Source of the DNA: Chthoniobacter flavus
GTDB taxonomy: Bacteria; Verrucomicrobiota; Verrucomicrobiia; Chthoniobacterales; Terrimicrobiaceae
NCBI GenBank assembly: GCA_945903555.1
Contig: CAMDOJ010000096.1
Location: 1-6,516 of the forward strand
Length of the DNA: 6,516 nt
Reading direction: 5' to 3'
A model generated the notes under the pieces. That model had not been told where the DNA came from. It saw only the letters and a list, made by a program, of their open reading frames with translations, and ran no database searches. The translations under genes were made by a program, and so were the position numbers. Within the stretch, counting starts at the first letter, position 1, and each line of letters begins with the position of its first letter. This document shows positions 6,469 to 6,516 of this stretch, piece by piece.

Positions 6469-6516
6469 ATGTCTGAAGCAGCCAAAGCGATCGTCGGGGA
6501 GTGGTTGGAGCAGTAT
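6469..6516 (+). CDS. Unidentified gene, 5' end only
   Basis: The ATG at 6469 opens a frame of 16 codons (MSEAAKAIVGEWLEQY) to the window edge. I do not recognise the family from so little sequence. The start is supported by the promoter and inverted repeat immediately upstream, although no Shine-Dalgarno sequence is present. The frame is also open for some distance before the ATG, so a further upstream start cannot be excluded. A self-regulating DNA-binding protein would fit the operator, but that is speculation. Confidence 0.5.
   Translation, partial: MSEAAKAIVGEWLEQY

Overview
The window most likely comes from a member of the Verrucomicrobiota. The evidence is the type of hybrid sensor kinase at the left end and the pilin-like N-terminus of a 'Verru_Chthon cassette' protein at the right end, a family named after Verrucomicrobium and Chthoniobacter. 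The two-component genes look G+C-rich; the middle block is visibly more A+T-rich. No rRNA, tRNA, CRISPR array, transposase or integrase is visible.

Left (1-3460): a two-gene two-component operon. The first gene, cut off at its 5' end by the window edge, encodes a large sensor with a glycoside-hydrolase-like (GH36/clan GH-D type) extracytoplasmic part, one membrane helix and a HisKA_3/HATPase kinase. The positions where I expect the catalytic acids look altered, so the module may be a sugar-binding sensor rather than an enzyme. The second gene overlaps it by 4 bp (ATGA) and encodes a NarL/LuxR-type response regulator.

Middle (3461-5427): an A+T-rich leader with four tandem CTTAAAA-like units, then an overlapping AbiEi-AbiEii pair (type IV toxin-antitoxin/abortive infection), a weak candidate terminator and a G+C-rich palindromic (REP-like) stretch.

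Most notable feature: the last 91 bp of the regulator gene plus about 35 bp of downstream non-coding DNA (3370-3495) are repeated directly at 5428-5553 with only 3 mismatches in 126 bp. The AbiE module therefore sits between two copies of the 3' end of the host gene. Recombination between them would remove the toxin-antitoxin block and still leave an intact regulator. This looks like a cassette that entered at, or was captured at, the 3' end of a conserved regulator gene.

Right (5554-6516): a short (240-aa), apparently 3'-truncated Verru_Chthon protein A-like pilin-like protein, then a promoter/operator with a perfect 9-bp inverted repeat, and the first 16 codons of an unidentified gene running off the window. 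The right side therefore looks like a patchwork of gene remnants and accessory DNA, while the left side is an intact regulatory operon.
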